A stretch of 64,000 bases of DNA from an uncultured Bacteroidales bacterium. GTDB lineage: Bacteria > Bacteroidota > Bacteroidia > Bacteroidales > Muribaculaceae. The position numbers were made by a program, and so were the translations under genes. Below, piece by piece: positions 61,859-64,000 of the stretch. The notes beneath the pieces are model-generated. The model saw nothing but the letters and a program-made list of their open reading frames with translations. It had not been told where the DNA came from and searched no databases. Positions within the stretch are counted from its first letter, which is position 1; each line of letters begins with the position of its first letter. The stretch is from assembly GCA_902776435.1 (NCBI GenBank), contig CACYQB010000013.1:42307-106306 (forward strand). Reading direction: 5' to 3'.

Positions 61859-62608
61859 TTATCGACGGAAAAATTCGCTGATGGTGATGGCGGCTGCGAC
61901 ACCCACGTTAAGAGATTCGCTGCCGGCAGTCTTGGCTTTGGGAATGAGTAAGCGCTGATCCACGTGCTTGGCGACCTTAGCACCAATACCTTGTCCCTCG
62001 TTACCGAACACGACAAAGCCCTTCTTGCCCAACTCACTCTTGTAGATATCCTTGCCGTCAAGGAAAGTACCATAGATAGGCAGGTCAGGATAGTCCTCGA
62101 AGAGGGCCTCCAGGTCACCATAGTGCACCTTGACACGGGCGATTGCGCCCATCGTTGCCTGCACCACTTTATGATTATAGACATCGACAGTCGTGCGGCT
62201 AGCAAAGATGTCGCGGATGCCGAACCAGTCGGCCAAGCGAATGATAGTGCCCAAATTGCCTGGATCCTGGATGTTGTCCAGCACAATGTTCAGAGCACTA
62301 GCCACGCGCCCGCTATCGATGACATCCTCGGGTTTCTCATAGACGGCAATGACATCACTGGGCGTGTCAAACTGCGAGATGCGCGCCATCTGCTGGCCGT
62401 TGGCAAACACAATCTTGTCATAATGCTCGGCCGTGCCACACTGCTCATACCACGAGCGCTTGGCAATGAGCCAGCGACAGTTGAAGTGCTGCCAAGTGTC
62501 ACGCACACACTTGGTGCCTTCGGCGACAAACAAGCCTTCATCGTCACGATATTTCTTGGCAGCCAGGCTTTTCACCACCTTGAGGATGCCGTTGTTCATG
62601 TCCATCAT
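61859..62608 (-). CDS. SpoU/TrmH-family RNA 2'-O-methyltransferase
   Basis: A 249-aa SPOUT methyltransferase with an N-terminal substrate-binding domain (KYRDDEGLFVAEG) and the three SPOUT motifs: NIQDPGNLGTIIR, FGNEGQGIG and LNVGVAAAITISEF. It methylates a ribose 2'-OH in rRNA or tRNA; the target nucleotide cannot be told. The ATG at 62608 overlaps the stop of the upstream gene (ATGA); ATG 62605 is equivalent. Confidence 0.92.
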   Translation of the reverse strand: MMDMNNGILKVVKSLAAKKYRDDEGLFVAEGTKCVRDTWQHFNCRWLIAKRSWYEQCGTAEHYDKIVFANGQQMARISQFDTPSDVIAVYEKPEDVIDSGRVASALNIVLDNIQDPGNLGTIIRLADWFGIRDIFASRTTVDVYNHKVVQATMGAIARVKVHYGDLEALFEDYPDLPIYGTFLDGKDIYKSELGKKGFVVFGNEGQGIGAKVAKHVDQRLLIPKAKTAGSESLNVGVAAAITISEFFRR

Positions 62609-63414
62609 AATGCTTCACTCTCACGTTGTGCCACGAGTTCGTTGAATCGCAGCAGGGTTGTACAAAACTCCTCGCTCAGCAGAGCAATGGCGGGCTGCGA
62701 AATCTCGTTGGGTACCTCCCACACAGCTGAGGCGATAGGGCCAGCGATGGCAGCAAGGGTGTCGGCATCGGCTGCAAGTGATACGGCAAGACGGATGACG
62801 TCCTCATAGTCTCGGCCATCCAGGTAACATGTAATTGCCTCGGGTACTGTGGTTTGGCACAGCTCATTAAAAGTGTAGGTGGGGCGGATTTCCTCTAGCG
62901 TACGACTCAAATTATACCCGAACTCTTGCTCCACATATTCACGGATTTCCTGCTTGCTCCTGCCCTTGCGAGCCATGAAAACGGCCACGGCAGTAGCCTG
63001 GGCACCCTTGATGCCTTCAGGGTGATTGTGAGTCACCTCGGCCGAAACCTTAGCCAGCGACAATGCCTCCTCGAGCGATTGTGCATAATAGCCCACAGGA
63101 CTCACACGCATTGCCGACCCGTTGCCATAGGAGTTATAAGGCTGAGGATCCCTTGCTCCAATCCATTGGGCGAACCGACCGCCATAGCCACGACCCTCGT
63201 AACGGGTACACAGGTCCTGCATGATAGCGACCAAACGCTCGTGGGTGTGCTGCTCATCATCAAGCAGCCACTGTGCGTTGGCCATGGTAAGCACAGTGTC
63301 GTCGGTAAAAGTGCTTTTAGGTGTGAACAACTCAAAGTTGTAGTCCCTAGTCGGGTTAAACTCGTATGCCGACCCAATGACATCGCCGGCAATGGCTCCA
63401 ATAATTCCTTTCAT
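62605..63414 (-). CDS. ADP-ribosylglycohydrolase-family protein
   Basis: A 269-aa all-helical hydrolase of the DraG/ARH family. Magnesium-binding motifs are FTDDT (36-40) near the N-terminus and ADADTLAAIAG near the C-terminus (family form GDADT). It removes ADP-ribose from proteins, nucleic acids or small molecules. No ADP-ribosyltransferase partner is adjacent. It heads a transcript with the SpoU methyltransferase and perhaps radA. Confidence 0.9.
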   Translation of the reverse strand: MKGIIGAIAGDVIGSAYEFNPTRDYNFELFTPKSTFTDDTVLTMANAQWLLDDEQHTHERLVAIMQDLCTRYEGRGYGGRFAQWIGARDPQPYNSYGNGSAMRVSPVGYYAQSLEEALSLAKVSAEVTHNHPEGIKGAQATAVAVFMARKGRSKQEIREYVEQEFGYNLSRTLEEIRPTYTFNELCQTTVPEAITCYLDGRDYEDVIRLAVSLAADADTLAAIAGPIASAVWEVPNEISQPAIALLSEEFCTTLLRFNELVAQRESEAL

Positions 63415-63437
63415 ATCACTTTATGGTTTTGAGATTA

Positions 63438-63445
63438 CAAATTTA
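63438..63445 (-). promoter_or_regulatory. Promoter of the ADP-ribosylglycohydrolase gene
   Basis: The minus-strand -7 box is TAAATTTG, 24 nt before the ATG. Confidence 0.5.
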
Positions 63446-63489
63446 CTACTTATTCATCAAAGTAAGCACACTTCGAAGCACAATATTTT

Positions 63490-63798
63490 TCAAGAGGCCC
63501 AAGGAATGAGATACTGAGCGCCCACGCGGGGTGTGGATGCCAAGGCGGGCTGCTGCGTTACGGCAGGACGGCGCATAGTGGCCAGGGCGCTCACATCACG
63601 CCATCCCTGAGTGCAATTGCGGACAGTCAAGACAGCCATACCCGCAAAACGGCCAGCAAGGTCGAGCACGGCACGTTTCACGTCCTGCAGGCTGGCAAAA
63701 CAGGTTCCATTCACACTGGCGAGACGATGTCCGTTACAGTCGAGCGTGGCGCAGATGCTGTCGCCCCAATTCACGATGTTAGAGATGTTCTTGTTCAT
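63490..63798 (-). CDS. Small protein of unknown function
   Basis: A 102-aa protein with no signal peptide or recognised domain. Residues 1-65 look like a small alpha/beta fold (NIVNWGDSICATLDCNGHRL, then a helix AVLDLAGRFAGM). The last 35 residues are proline- and alanine-rich and probably flexible. It is considered real because a -7 box (63830-63837) and an unusually good Shine-Dalgarno sequence (AAGGAGG, 8 nt before the ATG) precede it. Confidence 0.65.
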   Translation of the reverse strand: MNKNISNIVNWGDSICATLDCNGHRLASVNGTCFASLQDVKRAVLDLAGRFAGMAVLTVRNCTQGWRDVSALATMRRPAVTQQPALASTPRVGAQYLIPWAS

Positions 63799-63829
63799 AA
63801 TCGTTCCTCCTTATTTTGGTTTTACACCG

Positions 63830-63837
63830 CAAAGGTA
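63830..63837 (-). promoter_or_regulatory. Promoter of the small unknown gene
   Basis: The minus-strand -7 box is TACCTTTG, 32 nt before the ATG at 63798. Confidence 0.55.
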
Positions 63838-63972
63838 GAACGACACAGTGCCAATTCCTGGCACTACAATCTAAAAGAAACACAAAAGATAGCATTTCAC
63901 CTGTCTTTCCCTAGAATTACTTGACAGATTTGAGAGCGATTAACTAAGTTGGTTTACACTAATTTTATCGTT

Positions 63973-64000
63973 CGCCTAAACTGGGTTGACAGTTTGGCGG
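63973..64000. other. Hairpin at the window edge
   Basis: CGCC(T)AAACTG and CAGTTTGGCG form a 10-bp stem with one bulge and a 6-nt loop. It could be a terminator or part of a repeat that continues outside the window. A separate small hairpin AGTGCCA-attcc-TGGCACT lies at about 63847-63865. Confidence 0.4.

Noticed and set aside
1-64000. CRISPR arrays, tRNA or rRNA genes, prophage and complete insertion sequences
   Set aside because: No regularly spaced direct repeats of 25-40 bp, no recognisable cloverleaf or rRNA sequence, and no transposase or phage structural protein was seen. A covariance-model search would be needed to exclude a tRNA with certainty.

Overview
The window is a chromosomal segment of a Bacteroidales bacterium, probably a gut lineage related to Muribaculaceae or Prevotellaceae. 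The evidence is the gene content: a FeoA-FeoB fusion, a type IX secretion plug protein (DUF5103), stand-alone HsdR_N and YugP proteins, and dockerin-tailed secreted enzymes. It is also in the promoters: about twenty gene starts are preceded by the Bacteroidetes -7 box TAnnTTTG, and Shine-Dalgarno sites are mostly absent. No tRNA, rRNA, CRISPR array, prophage or intact transposase gene was found. Family assignments come from reading motifs and were not searched against a database.

Left part (1-18.2 kb). The 5' end of groES lies at the left edge behind a textbook sigma-54 promoter. Next to it is a four-gene minus-strand operon: flippase, PP-loop ATPase with a CxxCxxC motif, short-chain dehydrogenase and MenD-like ThDP enzyme. 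It looks like an envelope-glycan or exported-metabolite unit of unknown product. A WG-repeat lipoprotein precedes queD and queE (plus strand); fabD and then queC/queF follow on the minus strand, so four steps from dihydroneopterin triphosphate to preQ1 lie within 3.3 kb. Then come minus-strand groups: mlaE-mlaF with an HD-domain protein and a glutamine amidotransferase; a hemerythrin-like protein coupled to a LuxR-type regulator with a degenerate receiver; and a PhnP-like hydrolase, an orphan UmuD and an LtaS-type membrane transferase.

Middle (18.2-34.6 kb). Two lipoproteins, a TSCPD protein, a Crp/Fnr regulator, hisS, a YugP-type protease, an M3 peptidase, mutS2, a periplasmic C1 peptidase, a GT-C membrane protein, ridA and gpmI. 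Two copies of a non-autonomous mobile element (MITE-like) occur at 18211-18611 and 23997-24241. Both have inverted ends beginning AACGTGAGTTCGAT or close variants and 4-bp target duplications (ATTT and ACCT). The first contains a second, AT-rich 169-bp inverted-repeat element. A short promoter-terminator unit at 29341-29437 may encode a small RNA.

Right part (34.6-64 kb). Two tandem S8 peptidases and a GH53 endo-galactanase all end in paired dockerin-like EF-hand repeats. They are followed by holA, an M64 peptidase, a stand-alone HsdR_N nuclease, a UvrD helicase, nspC, the T9SS plug protein, a Ca/Na antiporter, alaS, a MerR regulator, a FadL-like porin, a low-complexity secreted protein, trmN6, feoAB with its Cys-rich partner, radA, a SpoU methyltransferase and an ADP-ribosylglycohydrolase.

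Several short intergenic spacers carry degenerate tracts with an exact 7-bp period, often directly upstream of start codons. I cannot assign these to a known repeat family.
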